Source: Cherax quadricarinatus (taxonomy: Eukaryota > Arthropoda > Malacostraca > Decapoda > Parastacidae). Taken from it: DNA of 64,000 bases. The stretch is taken from positions 27,194,830 through 27,258,829 of the forward strand of contig NC_091303.1 in the NCBI RefSeq assembly GCF_038502225.1. Reading direction: 5' to 3'. A model generated the notes under the pieces. It saw nothing but the letters and a program-made list of their open reading frames with translations. It ran no database searches and was not told where the DNA came from. Both the position numbers and the translations under genes were made by a program. Shown here piece by piece: positions 1-10,327 of this stretch. The first letter of the stretch is position 1; each line of letters starts with the position of its first letter.

Positions 1-105
1 CGCCCACGACAACGCAGAGACACTCGTTTTATGTGTGAGGAGTGCAAAACTCCACTGTGCATGACACCATGTTTCAAAGAGTTCCACAGGCTGCAGAACT
101 TCTAG
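1..105 (+). CDS. piggyBac transposase, C-terminal Cys-rich end (partial)
   Basis: Frame 1 encodes the final 34 residues of a transposase, ending FKEFHRLQNF and TAG. The motif FMCEECKTPLCMTPC is the second half of the Cys-rich zinc-binding domain that follows the DDD catalytic core in piggyBac transposases. It closely matches the C-termini at 34602 and 61236. It is cut by the window start, so integrity of the rest is unknown. Confidence 0.85.
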   Translation, partial: RPRQRRDTRFMCEECKTPLCMTPCFKEFHRLQNF

Positions 106-590
106 AAACATGTCCTGTGACTGTATATGTGTATATAAAATATAGAAAAATAGTAATAAACAACATTTCATATTGTTTGTTTGTGTAAATATTTTCTGTA
201 AACAAAATAATGACAACAGTGTTTACGCCCTTATTGTGTAGTATTGAAAAAGAAATAACTTACAAAATACTGATCATGTTGGCCTCAGAGGCCATAAAAG
301 TTACTCAGAAAAAGAAAAATTGAAAAAAAATTGAAAATAGTACATAAAAAAGTAAATAGAAAAATACCGGGTGACGGCAGTCAGCGATGTTACCATATGT
401 TGTTCAATTTTGGCAAATTTCACACCTCCATATCTCGGTAAGTATTGACGTTAAAATTTTTTTGTTTAGCCTATAATGTTTAGAAAAAAATACTCTATTT
501 TTTCATAAGAAAAAATAATTTTTTTTTTTTTTTGAAATTTGGCCGACCCTGAGAACGAGTTTCGGAGAGGGCCTGTCGACCCTCAAAGGG
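1..590 (+). mobile_element. piggyBac-type element, 3' end (copy A)
   Basis: The window opens inside a piggyBac-type DNA transposon. The last transposase codons are followed by an AT-rich 3' untranslated stretch containing AATAAA-type signals near 158-163. The element ends at 590 in ...CCTCAAAGGG, directly followed by the TTAA target (591-594). The inverted tip (CCCTTTGAGGGTCG) matches the left end of the MITE at 26460. The 5' part lies outside the window. Confidence 0.85.
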
Positions 591-594
591 TTAA

Positions 595-1281
595 GAAAAG
601 TGTGATCTCCTGACAGGATATGCCACTCTGCATTTCTTCTCCAAGGTATGTAAATGTCCTATGTACACCAGATCTAATTTAGTTAGCCTCACAAACTCCA
701 TTTTCTCTCATAATAACACCTCTGATGTTTTCATAGCGAGAATGCGCGACCACTCTTGCAACCACAATCCTCCTCTGTCTGCTGTCCACATAATGACATA
801 TTTTATTCATTCTAGAGTAGATATCAGGTTTCTATATTATTTATATTGTTTATTATGTCATATTAGATGAATTGTGAAAGATAAATAAGCCATAGAGTTG
901 ATATTAGAGTTATTTTGTCATGCCTCCTGAGAGCAGGAATTCAGCTGGAACGAATTAATTGTATTTCAGTTAATTTAAGTGAGGAAAACTGACCCAGCAT
1001 ATGAACAAGTCCACAGAACGGATTTAATTCATAAGCCGAGGTTCCACTGTATACTGAAAATTGGATTTGGCAGCAAATGGAGACATAGTGGCACTGTCAA
1101 AAGTCAGTAAGTCAGTCAAGTCAATCAGTAAGTCAAGCAGTCAGTCAGTGCAACAAGAGCAGGAGCAGCAGCAGCAGCAGCTGGTGAAAGTAATGTATTT
1201 TATTTATGTTGGTAATGTCTGATTGTGCATAATATATCAATTAAACTTTATCATAGGTACGTAAATGAAAAATGACTTGTA
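595..1281. other. Intergenic stretch, no gene seen
   Basis: No supported coding region. About 785-930 is an inverted copy of 19690-19830, so it is a repeat. A CAG/GTCAGT-rich low-complexity patch lies near 1100-1185. The small open frame at 661-870 has no recognisable motif and I do not call it. Confidence 0.5.
785..930 (+). repeat. Dispersed repeat, inverted copy of 19690-19830
   Basis: Read on the minus strand, 19690-19830 gives the same succession of words, including TTATTAATTCTAGAGTA-like, TTTATTATGTCATATTAG and AGATAAATAAG. By eye similarity is about 75-80 percent. The 19.7-kb copy continues into a TATATAAGG box-like segment, so this may be part of an LTR, but I found no termini. Confidence 0.5.
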
Positions 1282-1535
1282 CAGTGGACCCACGGATTAA
1301 GACGTCATTGGATTAAGTAACGTTTTTTAGTCAAAATATTGGCTCGGTTAACAACACTGAACTCAGTTAAAGTCATTCGTCCCGAACGTGTCCACGCGCC
1401 ATGTGCAGCCCGACACTCCATGTACAGCTAGTGTGCCACTGTTCACCAGCCAGTGAGGACGATTCCACGCATACATGCGATACATTTTGTATTATTACAT
1501 TGTTTTTAGTGCTCATAACTGCTAAATAAACCACC

Positions 1536-1655
1536 ATGGACCCAAAGAAAGCTTCTAGTGCCAGCCCTTTGGTAAAGAGGGTGAGAAACACTATAGAATT
1601 CAAGAAAAAGTTTGTAGGAAGATACAAAAGTGGTGGTGGTAGAGGGTGGTATTGA
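1536..1655 (+). pseudogene. Tigger transposase N-terminal fragment
   Basis: ATG at 1536 in a CCACC context opens MDPKKASSASPLVKR..., which continues about 36 codons before running into a GGT-rich stretch and a stop. The MxPKKASSA start recurs at 5397 and 20470 on the minus strand and identifies the pogo/Tigger (CENP-B-like HTH plus DDE) family. Only the start of the DNA-binding domain remains. Confidence 0.65.
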
Positions 1656-1659
1656 TGGT

Positions 1660-2035
1660 GGTGAATATCAAAATGGTATACAATACCGACAGGTTGGTAG
1701 GTAAGACACATAGGCAACAGTTAGGCAACTTTATTCCGAAACGTTTCGCCTACACAGTAGGCTTCTTCAGTCGAATACAGAAAGTAAGCAGGAACAGTAG
1801 AGATGTGAAGACGATGTAATAAGTCCATCACCCTTGAAGTCGTAGATTTGAGGTTGTCAGTCCCTCAGCCTGGAGAAGTTCAGTTCCATAGTCAGGAACT
1901 ATCTGAAGATCAAGCGACAGTGCGGAGACTTAAATACTGTCGGAAGGAGAGGTGCAGAGTAGTAGTAGTGAGAAAGCAGCCACTGAGAGGTCATGTCCCT
2001 CTCAGATCAAGCCATTCTCACTTGAAAAAGTTGTC
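1660..2035 (-). mobile_element. Penelope-like element terminal fragment
   Basis: Contains the GCGAAACG/CGTTTCGC box with a flanking hairpin, like the Penelope arms at 18190 and 19349 and the fragment at 25250. No reverse transcriptase or GIY-YIG coding sequence is visible. It sits exactly between the two Tigger 5' halves. Confidence 0.55.
1733..1776 (-). ncRNA. Hammerhead-like motif in Penelope terminal repeat
   Basis: On the minus strand CTGAAGA (matching the hammerhead core CUGANGA) is followed by a stem GCCTAC/GTAGGC with a TGT loop, then GAAAC. ATTCG and CGGAAT close an outer stem. Hammerhead motifs are known from Penelope-like terminal repeats. Cleavage competence is not shown. Confidence 0.45.
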
Positions 2036-2720
2036 CAAGGTGTTTTCTGTACCAAGATGCCATTGTGTTGCAGTGTCCTGGGAGTGCCTTTTCCTCCTGA
2101 GTAATGTAGGTCCTGCTTGGCAATTTCTTCCAAAACAGGCCTGTTTTGTCACAATTAAACACTTGTTCAGGTTTCAATCCTTCAGCCTCTATGTACTTCT
2201 TGAATTCATGCACATATTTTTCAGTCGCTTTGTGGTCCGAACTGGCAGCCTCACCATGCCTTACCACACTGTGTATGCCACTACAATTTTTAAATCTTTC
2301 AAACCAACCTTTGCTGGCCTTAAATTCACTCACATCACCACTAGTTGCAGGCAATTTCTTTACCAAATCATCATGCAACTGCCTAGCCTTTTCACAAATG
2401 ATCGCTTGAGAGATGCTATCTCCTGCTATCTGTTTTTCATTTATCCACACCAATAACAGTCTCTCAACATCTAACACTAGCGATCTCTGTTTCGAAAACA
2501 AAGTTGCACCTTTTGCAACAACAGCTTCCTTGATTGCCGTTTTCCTGCTCACTATAGTAGAGATGGTTGATTGGGGTTTACTATACAACCTGGCCAGCTC
2601 CAACACGTGCACTCCACTTTCGTACTTTGCAATTATCTCTTTCTTCATTTCAATAGTCATTAGCACCTTTTTTCTTGAAGGCTTGGCACTAGAAGCTTTC
2701 TTGGGGCCCAGGGTTACTTA
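2007..2720 (-). pseudogene. Tigger/pogo transposase, N-terminal two-thirds
   Basis: Open for 219 codons from 2666 and extendable upstream to about 2710, where the family start (GPKKASSAKPSRKK) reads CTG instead of ATG. It contains the N-terminal CENP-B-type helix-turn-helix (KKEIIAKYESG...STISTIVSRK), the second HTH (CEKARQLHDDL...GWFERFK) and the start of the DDE domain (VFNCDKTGLFWKKLPSRTY; the D of NCDKTG is the usual first catalytic Asp). The frame runs into Penelope-derived sequence at about 2035, so the rest of the catalytic domain is missing. Confidence 0.8.
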
Positions 2721-2974
2721 TTTTGCAGAAACAAGCACCAAAAACAGTGATAATATGGAATGTATCGAATGTATCCTTAGATGCGCGCACACTGGCTGGC
2801 TTGTAAACACTGGCACACACGGGGCAGTTCAGGCCACACGTGGACACGTCTCGTACGAATTGTATCGAATGTCGGGTTTTCCATCGAATGTCGAGGCGAA
2901 ATTTTTGCGTTAAAATGCATCAAATGTCAGATTTATCGAATGTTGATGCCATCAAATGCAGAGGGTCCACTGTA

Positions 2975-3163
2975 TATCATCGAGATCACTAACTTCACGA
3001 GAGTTTAATTCCCTAAGTTTCTGATCAAACTTTGTACTTTTGGTGTCATTACCATCGGGAAAAGATTCTCTATCATTTCATACGAAAAAATAATTTACTT
3101 TTTTCCAAAAAATTTTCGACACCAGGAGACACTTTAGGATTTGGGGTTGCAACAGTCAAAGGG
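2975..3163 (-). repeat. piggyBac-type MITE fragment, one end
   Basis: The right tip ...GCAACAGTCAAAGGG is followed by TTAA (3164-3167). Inward it carries the poly-A/ATTTTTTC block and the CCCGAT...GACACCAAAAG words seen at 26520-26590 and 38215-38285. It breaks off at the TA of the Tigger composite, so Tigger inserted next to or into it. Confidence 0.65.
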
Positions 3164-3167
3164 TTAA

Positions 3168-3900
3168 ATAATCTGTCACCTATTCCATACATTTACAGCA
3201 TGTATCATGCTTACCTATCCACCATATCATATGCCTTTTCTAAATCAATAAACACAATGAAAAATTTCTTCTTTATCCAAGTGCTAAACCCACTAGGGTC
3301 ACACTTATCCAAAAATTGTTCACCTATGTGCTTCAAATGTAAACTTGGTCTACGCATCCCCTACCCTTCCATAAACCTTGTTCCTCTGCATTCCTACTGT
3401 CTTACCCATTACTCTTTCACTAATAACTCAACCATACACTTTACCTGGTATACTCAACAGGCATATATCCCTGTATGTACTGCACTATATAACCCTTGTA
3501 AGTTTAACACTTCTTTTTTACTATAATATATCCCTGTAATTCTTACACTGTCTTTCATCCCCTTTTTCCTTATGTAAAGGAACTTTGCATGCCCTTTGCT
3601 AATCTCTAGGTAGCTTCCCCCTTCCATGCATATATTGAACAAATGCACCAACCACTCCAAAACTATATTCTCACCTGCTTAAACATTTCTATCTTAATTC
3701 CATCTATCTCAGCTGCTTTTATTTTACCCACTGACCTAACACACATCTGGCTCTTCCTCATTAATAAAAGGTGTTATACCTCCCTGCTCAGTGCAAGAAA
3801 TCACTGCCTCCCTCTCTTCATTAAAATTCAGCAATTCCTCAAAATATTCTCTCCATCTTCCTGGTACCTTCAACTCCCCATGCAATGACTCCCCCTCTTG
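3168..3900 (-). mobile_element. RTE-like LINE fragment, degenerate RT
   Basis: The minus strand carries scattered reverse-transcriptase matches to the copy at 36.1-37.0 kb, for example EWLVHLFNICMEGG at about 3615-3655. Stops and frameshifts interrupt every frame. It is an old fragment without either LINE end. The plus-strand open frame at 3032-3526 is its shadow. Confidence 0.6.
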
Positions 3901-3919
3901 TTTTTATCTGTTAAATCTA

Positions 3920-4481
3920 CAGTAAGGCCCCGTTTTACAGCGTTTCGGCTTATGGCATTCCACTAATACAGCAATGTCAAATTATGACCAAAATTTCCTA
4001 TATGGCACGCGATCTTTCAAATACGGTGCCCCCACCCAGTTTGTTTACATTCTCCGTGACCACATCTATTATGTCTGGAAACTTTCCAAAATTTCAAGCG
4101 TTTTATAGTTATTGCATATTTATATGTACTCTGATAATTATACTTATGTGTACCTGTACCTAAATATACTTACACACTGTGCTGGCATGCAGGTACACAT
4201 TAAAATCGCTAAGAGTCTCTCTACTCATGGCGCCAATAGTATGCAATAATCATCACTCTTGGGCACATTAGATGTCTTATTTTACATTAATATAGGCATT
4301 TTCATTAATCCATCTATGATATTTTCTTCAAAATTATATAAGAAACATGTTACATAGCATATAAACATGATACATGCATTCACAGAATAAAAATTGACGT
4401 AAATATAAGATTTGGTTACAAAGCGGCTGTGTAGTGTCGGAAGAATTACATTTTCTCTAGTCAAACACTGGGGGATACCTG
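3920..4481. mobile_element. Tigger-like MITE
   Basis: The left end CAGTAAGGCCCCG follows TA (3918-3919). The right end GGGGGATACCTG precedes TA (4482-4483). The inverted ends match only partly. No coding capacity is apparent. Confidence 0.4.
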
Positions 4482-4509
4482 TATAAAAATATTCCTTTCG
4501 TATGCCTTC

Positions 4510-4578
4510 ACTCTATATATAGCAATTCACGACCCTTGTGGGTTTAGCGCTTTTTTATTATGATAATAATAATATCAT
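4510..4578 (+). repeat. LINE 3' tail fragment
   Basis: CCCTTGTGGGTTTAGCGC followed by TTTTTTATTATGATAATAATAATA matches the 3' terminus of the I-type LINE at 53004-53049. It is therefore a severely 5'-truncated copy. Confidence 0.6.
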
Positions 4579-4673
4579 CTTCACTCTAAAAATGGTGTGT
4601 TGCATGAGAATGGGAGTGTTGCTGTTTGTTTATTCTGTACTAACTTGTACAACTTGTACACAATGTAAGAGTA

Positions 4674-5457
4674 CAGTGGACCCTCGACCAACGATATTAC
4701 TCTGTTCCTGAGAGCTCATCGTTAGTCGAAATTATCGTTAGTTGAGTTAATTTTCCCTATAAGAAATAATGGAAATTAAATAAATTCGTTCCTGACACCC
4801 CAAAGTATTGAAAAAAGAAAAAATTTTACCACATGAAATATTAATTTTAATACACAAACTGAAGAAGACATGTACAATTACATGACACTTACCTTTATTG
4901 AAGATCTGGTGATGATTGATGGGATGGGAGGAGAGGAGAGTGTGGATGGTGTTAGTGTTTAGAAGGGGAATCCCCTTCCATTAGGACTTGAGGTGTCAAG
5001 TCCTTTTCCGGGGTTACTTCCCTTCTTCTTTTAATGCCACTAGGACCAGCTTGAGTCACTGGACCTCTGTCGCACAACATATCTGTCCATAGAGCTCTGT
5101 ACCTCCTGTTCCTTTACGATTTGTCTAAAATGCGCCACAACATTGTCGTTGTAATAGTCACCAGCACGGCTTGCAATAGCTGTGTTAGGGTGATTTTCAT
5201 CCATAAAGGTTTGCAGTTCAACCCACTTTGCACACATTTCCTTAATCTTTGAAGTATGTACAATGGATTCCACAACTGGCATAGGCGTCTCAGGGTTAGC
5301 CCCAAACCCTTCAAAATCTTTCTTAATTTCCATACTAACTCTCACCCCTTTTTATCACAGGGATGGCACTAGAAGCTTTCTTGGGGCCCATGGTGACTAC
5401 TTTGCACGTGCAATCACTAAAAACGCTGTGATAATATGAAATGTTTCGCTTGTATGT
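4674..5457 (-). mobile_element. Tigger element, internally deleted and truncated
   Basis: The left end CAGTGGACCCTCGACC follows TA (4672-4673) and is the 3' terminus of a minus-strand Tigger. The right side ends at about 5457, where the poly-A tail of a minus-strand LINE begins, so that terminus is lost. Confidence 0.7.
5000..5397 (-). pseudogene. Tigger transposase, N-terminus fused to C-terminus
   Basis: The start ATGGGCCCCAAG (5397) gives MGPKKASSAIPVIKR, then a stop. The frame from 5345 encodes a C-terminal Tigger region (GFGANPETPMPVVESIV...ELQTFMDENHPN). The HTH pair and DDE domain that should lie between are missing, so this is an internal-deletion derivative. Confidence 0.65.
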
Positions 5458-7209
5458 TTTTTTTCAAGTTCAAATTCAAAGTTTATTCTCTATAAGGATT
5501 ACAATGCTGAGTTTACAGAATTTGGTTACTGTGTGGTTTACATGTAGTAAAATACTAATTACAGAGGGGGCCACTAGAACACCTAGCATGGCTAGGCATT
5601 TCGGGCAGACTTAGATTAATTCTTAACTTTAAAATATTACAAATTATGAGGTAAGTTGGTATTATGGCTAAGTGATACTAGTTTGTGAGTTTAGCAATGT
5701 GAATGCTTTTGTTTTGGCACAATACATAGTTTCAGTATTGGAGTATCACAGGCCAACTGATGACTAGTTAGGATTCATTATTTTAAGATTGAGATTGATA
5801 TTTCTGTTTATGGTCAAATGGGCAAGTGAGTGTAAGTGTGAACCACCAGGTGGTATTCGTGTAATTAGTTGACGGGGTGTATCAGGGAGATAAGATGTTT
5901 TCTAATGATAGTTTTGAAGGTGATGAATGTGTCTGCAGTTCTAGAGTTTTCAGGTAGGGTGTTCCAGATTTTAGGGCCTTTGACATACATTGAATTTTTG
6001 TAAAGGTTTAGTCGGACACGGGGAATGTCATAGAGATGTTTGTGTCTGGTGTTATGCCTGTGGGTTCTGTCACAACTATCAAGAAAGCATTTTAGGTGAA
6101 GGTTAATATTGTAATTTAAGGTCCTGTAGATGTAGACTGCACAGTAGTAAGTGTGGATGTACTGAACAGGGAGTAAGTTTAGATCTATGAAGAGTGGGGG
6201 GTGTGTTGCCAGGGATGGGATTTAGTGATTATTCTTACTGCAGCTTTTTGTTGGGTTATTATTGGCTTTAGGTGTGTTGCTGCAGTTGATCCCCAAGCAC
6301 AAATAGCATAGGTGAGGTATGGATAAATAAGTGAGTGGTATAGTGTGAGAAGGGCATTTTGCGGCACGTAGTATCGTATCTTGGAGAGGATCCCAACCGT
6401 TTTGGATACTTTTTTGGTTATGTGTTGGATATGGGTGCTGAAATTCAGGTTGTTGTCGAGGTATAGGCCTAGGAATTTGCCCTCATTATGTCTGGCAATT
6501 AGAGTGTTGTCGATCTTAATGTTAATTTGCGCAACTCCTGCTCTGCTATCAAGCATAATATAGTAGGTTTTGTCAGTGTTAACGTAAGTTTATTGGCTGT
6601 CATCCAAGTCGATATTTTGATCAGCTCCTCATTAACAATGGTGTTGAGGGTGGCAAGATTAGGGTGAGAGATGACATAAGTCGTGTCGTCAGCACAGAGA
6701 ATGGGGTTCAGGTGTTGGGATACGTTTGGAAGATCATTGATGTATATGAGGAAGAGCAGAGGACCAAAGACACTTCCCTGCAGAACTCCAGTATCAAGTG
6801 GCCATGTTGTTGATGCTGTGTCTTTAATGGTGACATACTGATACCTATTAGTAAGGTAAGATTTGAAATATGCAAGCGCATGGCCTCTTATACCATAATG
6901 GTCAAGTTTGTGGAGTAGGATGCCGTGGTCTACTGTGTCAAAAGCTTTTCTTAGGTCAATAAAAATTCCTAGTGGATATTCCTTATTTTCCAATGCTGTG
7001 TAAAGCAGATATAGCATTTTTATAATTGCATCATTAGTGCTTTTATTTTTTCTGAATCCAAATTGGCAGGGGTTGAGTATGTTTTGTGCCATTATAAATG
7101 AACATAGTCTCCTGTGCACGAGTTTCTCAAAGATTTTGGATAGCAATTGTAAGTTTGCACTTGTGTCCTTTTACTTTACACGGTAAGTTTGATATTGGCC
7201 TATAGTTGT
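5458..7209 (-). mobile_element. CR1/jockey-group LINE, 3' part
   Basis: The poly-A tail reads as poly-T at 5458-5463 on the plus strand. Above it lie the 3' untranslated region (to about 6185) and reverse transcriptase. It stops at the TTAA (7210-7213) of the piggyBac insertion and resumes at 10151. Confidence 0.8.
6185..7146 (-). pseudogene. LINE reverse transcriptase, C-terminal two-thirds
   Basis: Two overlapping frames (6499-7146 and 6185-6556) make up one RT broken by a frameshift near 6500-6556. Visible motifs are FGFRKNKSTNDAI, IDLRKAFDTVDH (first catalytic Asp), GVLQGSVFGPLLFLIYINDL and CADDTTYV (catalytic Asp pair). The second frame carries the thumb and C-terminal region (LYHSLIYPYLTYAICAWG). 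Upstream, NNYRPISNLP is intact, but about 34 nt of foreign sequence separate it from LSKIFEKLVHRRL. Confidence 0.8.
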
Positions 7210-7213
7210 TTAA

Positions 7214-10146
7214 CCCCTTCAGGGTCCAAGGCCAAAATCTGAAGTGGTGCTCCAGTGTCCAAGAAATTTTGAAAAAAAAAAAAAAAATTATTTTTTCTTA
7301 CAAAATTAAAGAGCATATTTTTGTGAAGGTAATAAGACAAAAAAAAATCTGATCAGTACTTACCGAGATACAGTGCCAAGAAGTTTGTCAAAAATGATGT
7401 GGTGGCGGCAACATCGACGAATTCCACATACACGCATTACATTATTTTGCGGTTTTTATAGTTTTTTCTTTTCTTTTCCAATTTTTTTCTATTCCTACTA
7501 ACATTTGGGGCCTGAGAGACCAATACTGTATATAATGTATATATATAAACTCACTGTATTGAACACAATAACCGCATTAAAGTTATCATATTATTGTTTA
7601 CCACTGTTGTTTATTACGATAAACATGCACAAATCTTGTATAATACTAATGTTCTATCATATATTTACATATTTACAAACACTGGACATGGTTTTAGAAC
7701 TGCTGGAGCTTGTGGAATTCCTTGAAACAAGGCACCATGCACAGAGGCACCTTACATTCCTCACACATAAACCAAGTGTCATTGCGTCTTTGTTGCCGTC
7801 GTTTTGTTTGTGCACAGACGATGCATCTCTTCTGAGCAAATTTCTTCTGAGTTGAAGGAAGTTGTATTATGAAATGATCACCTTCCCTCCTCAAACGCTT
7901 GGGTATATCCTGAGGAATTTGAGGACCTTGTTGTATAGCAGGTGTTCTTACCTGGTACTTCATTATGAGTTGTCTGACAACAGACAAACAAAATTCACCA
8001 TACGGTGGTCTGTTGCCAGTCTTTATTTGGTACATATTATATGCATTCAGCATTGAAATGTCCATGAGATGGAAGAAAAGTTTCATGTACCACTTGTAAC
8101 TCTTACGAACACAGTCAACAAAACCAATCTGCATGTCACATTTGTCAACCAAGCGCATGTTTTGTGTATAATCAATCACTGTCACTGGTTTTCGAATACA
8201 TTCATTAGTCACTCGATCAACTTTGCCACTGTCTTGCATTTCATTACGGTGAATGGTTGTCAACAATGTGACATCTCGTTTGTCATGCCACCGTAATGCC
8301 ATGATGTCATTGGCAGTAAACATCTGCACGTCATCACCACGAGCACCTGCGTTGAGCCTGGGCATATGTTTATGATTAGAATGCACTGTGCCACACACAT
8401 CTGTCTTGTTCACTCGCATGAAATCACTGAGTAATGGGCTTGTGTACCAGTTATCGGTATATAATGTATGCCCCTTACCAAGATAAGGTGCCATCATGTT
8501 TCTCGCTATGTCACCTGAGATACCCAATAACATCTTGGTATCTTTCAATGTTTTACTTCCCGTGTATACAACAATATCCAACACCAGGCCACTGTCACAA
8601 TCACAGAGTACAAACAGTTTTATACCAAAGCGTTTCCTCTTGCTCGGTATATACTGCTTGAATGACAGTCTACCTTTGAACAAAATCAAAGACTCGTCAA
8701 TTACAAGATTCTTGAATGGATCAAAGTATATGCTGAACTTTTGTTTGAGATACATGAAAACATTTCTAATCTTGTATAACCTGTCACTTCTGTCAGGCAT
8801 GGTTTTGTCAGAGAAGTGCAACATACGTAAGAGTAAGATAAACCTGTTCACTGGTGTGATTTCACTGAAGACCGGGGTAGAAATTAGCCGATCTGTGGAC
8901 CAGTATGCTTTTATATTATGCTTATAGACATGAGGCATAAGCATTATTGTTGCAAAAAGCAAATACATTTCTGCAACAGTTGTCTCTTTCCACCTGTGTA
9001 GTCTTGAATGTGGTGATATGATCGTATTTGCCATGGTGTACTCAAAATACTTATTACTTTCCCTGACAATAGTTTCCATCAATGGATGGTCAAAGAATAA
9101 TTCAAAGAATTCCAGTTCATTGGCCGTGGTTCCAAGGGGACAAGTAGGTAGAATTCCACTTTGAGAGTCATCAAAGTGGTGAGGCTTGGGAACAAAATTG
9201 GGATTTTGCTGCCAATCCTACATACGGTTTGCTGGTGGATACTGGACATCATAGGCTGGTTGTGCAGGTGGTTGTGGTTGTGGTGGGCTGGTGGCTGACA
9301 CTCTGCTTTGTCCTTGAACTGAAGAGTCAGCAGCATGGGTCCCAGCCTGGGCTGGTGAGTCACACATGGCGGTGCCACTACCATCATCACTAACACCATC
9401 CACTGATGCCTGTGGTCTATCCATGCCAAGTGTAGCCACATCATACTCACTATCACTACCTAAAACTGGTGTAGGGCCACGGGATGTACTCCGGAATGTA
9501 CTCCGTCCCCTGGGCACAGCATAGGGTACACTACCCGAGCGCATGTGGCGGCGAACATACCGACGCTTCACTGGTGAATATGATTCCTCACTATCACTAC
9601 TCGAATGATCGTCGAGCGCAATAAAATCACAATCCACGTCACTATCATCATCGTTACTGAAGTCAGAGGCCTGGCCATGCGAAAATATTAGTTTTCTCTT
9701 GCGTTGAGGAACAACCGACCGTGAGTCATGAGTGCCCACACCAGAGGTAGAAGGTTGAGGATCGTCAGGGTTTTCTGCACTATTATTGATATCTTGGTCA
9801 TTCTTTTCGGTCACTAACTGATCAAAGCCATAGAATTCGTCTTCATTTCCACTTCCATCAGTGTCAGAACTATCAGATAGGAAGAGGAGTCCCAATTTTC
9901 CGGGGAGTGAGAGCTGACTTGCGACGAGGCATAGTGAACAAGGGTAACTGAGCCGGCGTTCCCACAATGCTATGCGGGCGCCTAGATTTATTGTTTATGG
10001 CGCATACCCACCACGCAGACCCGTTCTCTCACATGTAGGCCTATGAGTGCTTTCGCGCTAAATTTGACGGCGCTAGAATTTTGACGTAGATCTATGGTTT
10101 GGACACAAAGTGAAGCCGTAGATCTACGGGACGGACCCTGAAAGGG
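7214..10146 (-). mobile_element. piggyBac-type element (copy B), complete ends
   Basis: 2933 bp, flanked by TTAA (7210-7213 and 10147-10150). The right (5') tip is CCCTTTCAGGGTCCGTCC. The left (3') tip is CCCCTTCAGGGTCCAAGG. GTAGATCTAC decamers lie at 10118-10127 and, with one change, 10086-10095. It is inserted in a LINE reverse-transcriptase gene. Confidence 0.92.
7694..9932 (-). pseudogene. piggyBac transposase, two lesions
   Basis: Start ATG at 9932-9930 (MPRRKSALTPRK). The acidic, Ser-rich N-terminus is followed by the DDD core: VIDESLILF, YTDNWYTSP and MRLVDKCD carry the three expected Asp residues. The Cys-rich end (CIVCAQTKRR...FMCEECKVPLCMVPC) closes at FHKLQQF. Two defects are visible against the copy at 23965: a 2-nt CT loss near codon 17, and TGG to TAG at 9220-9218. 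Otherwise the frame is full length (about 740 codons). Confidence 0.9.
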
Positions 10147-10150
10147 TTAA

Positions 10151-10205
10151 ATCTGTAGCGTCACCACCTTTATGTATTGGTGTAACCCTTGCTGTCTTGA
10201 GTAGT
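10151..10205 (-). mobile_element. CR1/jockey-group LINE, continuation upstream of piggyBac
   Basis: On the minus strand this reads into KTARVTPIHKGGDAT, the RT segment directly preceding the part at 7182-7209. When the 7214-10146 element and one TTAA are discounted, the frame is continuous. It is 5'-truncated at about 10205. Confidence 0.8.
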
Positions 10206-10327
10206 TAAGAACATAAGAATGGAGGAACACTGCAGAAGGCCTACTGGCCCATGCAAGGCAGGTCCTTATCAAAACGACCTCTACCCAAAGCTACCCAAGA
10301 AATAACTCCCGTACCCAATGACACCAA

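Larger units (their letters stand above)
1282..2972. mobile_element. Tigger/pogo-type composite with outward TIRs
   Basis: The left end is CAGTGGACCCACGG and the right end is ...AGGGTCCACTG. Both are flanked by TA (1280-1281 and 2973-2974), as expected for Tc1/mariner-pogo insertions. The interior is unusual. A plus-strand 5' end (TIR, leader, start codon) occupies about 1282-1655, and a second 5' end on the minus strand occupies 2972 down to about 2036. A Penelope fragment lies between them. So both ends are transposase 5' ends facing each other. Confidence 0.65.

Noticed and set aside
661..870. Small plus-strand open frame
   Set aside because: Lies partly in a repeat, has no motif and no match to a known family.
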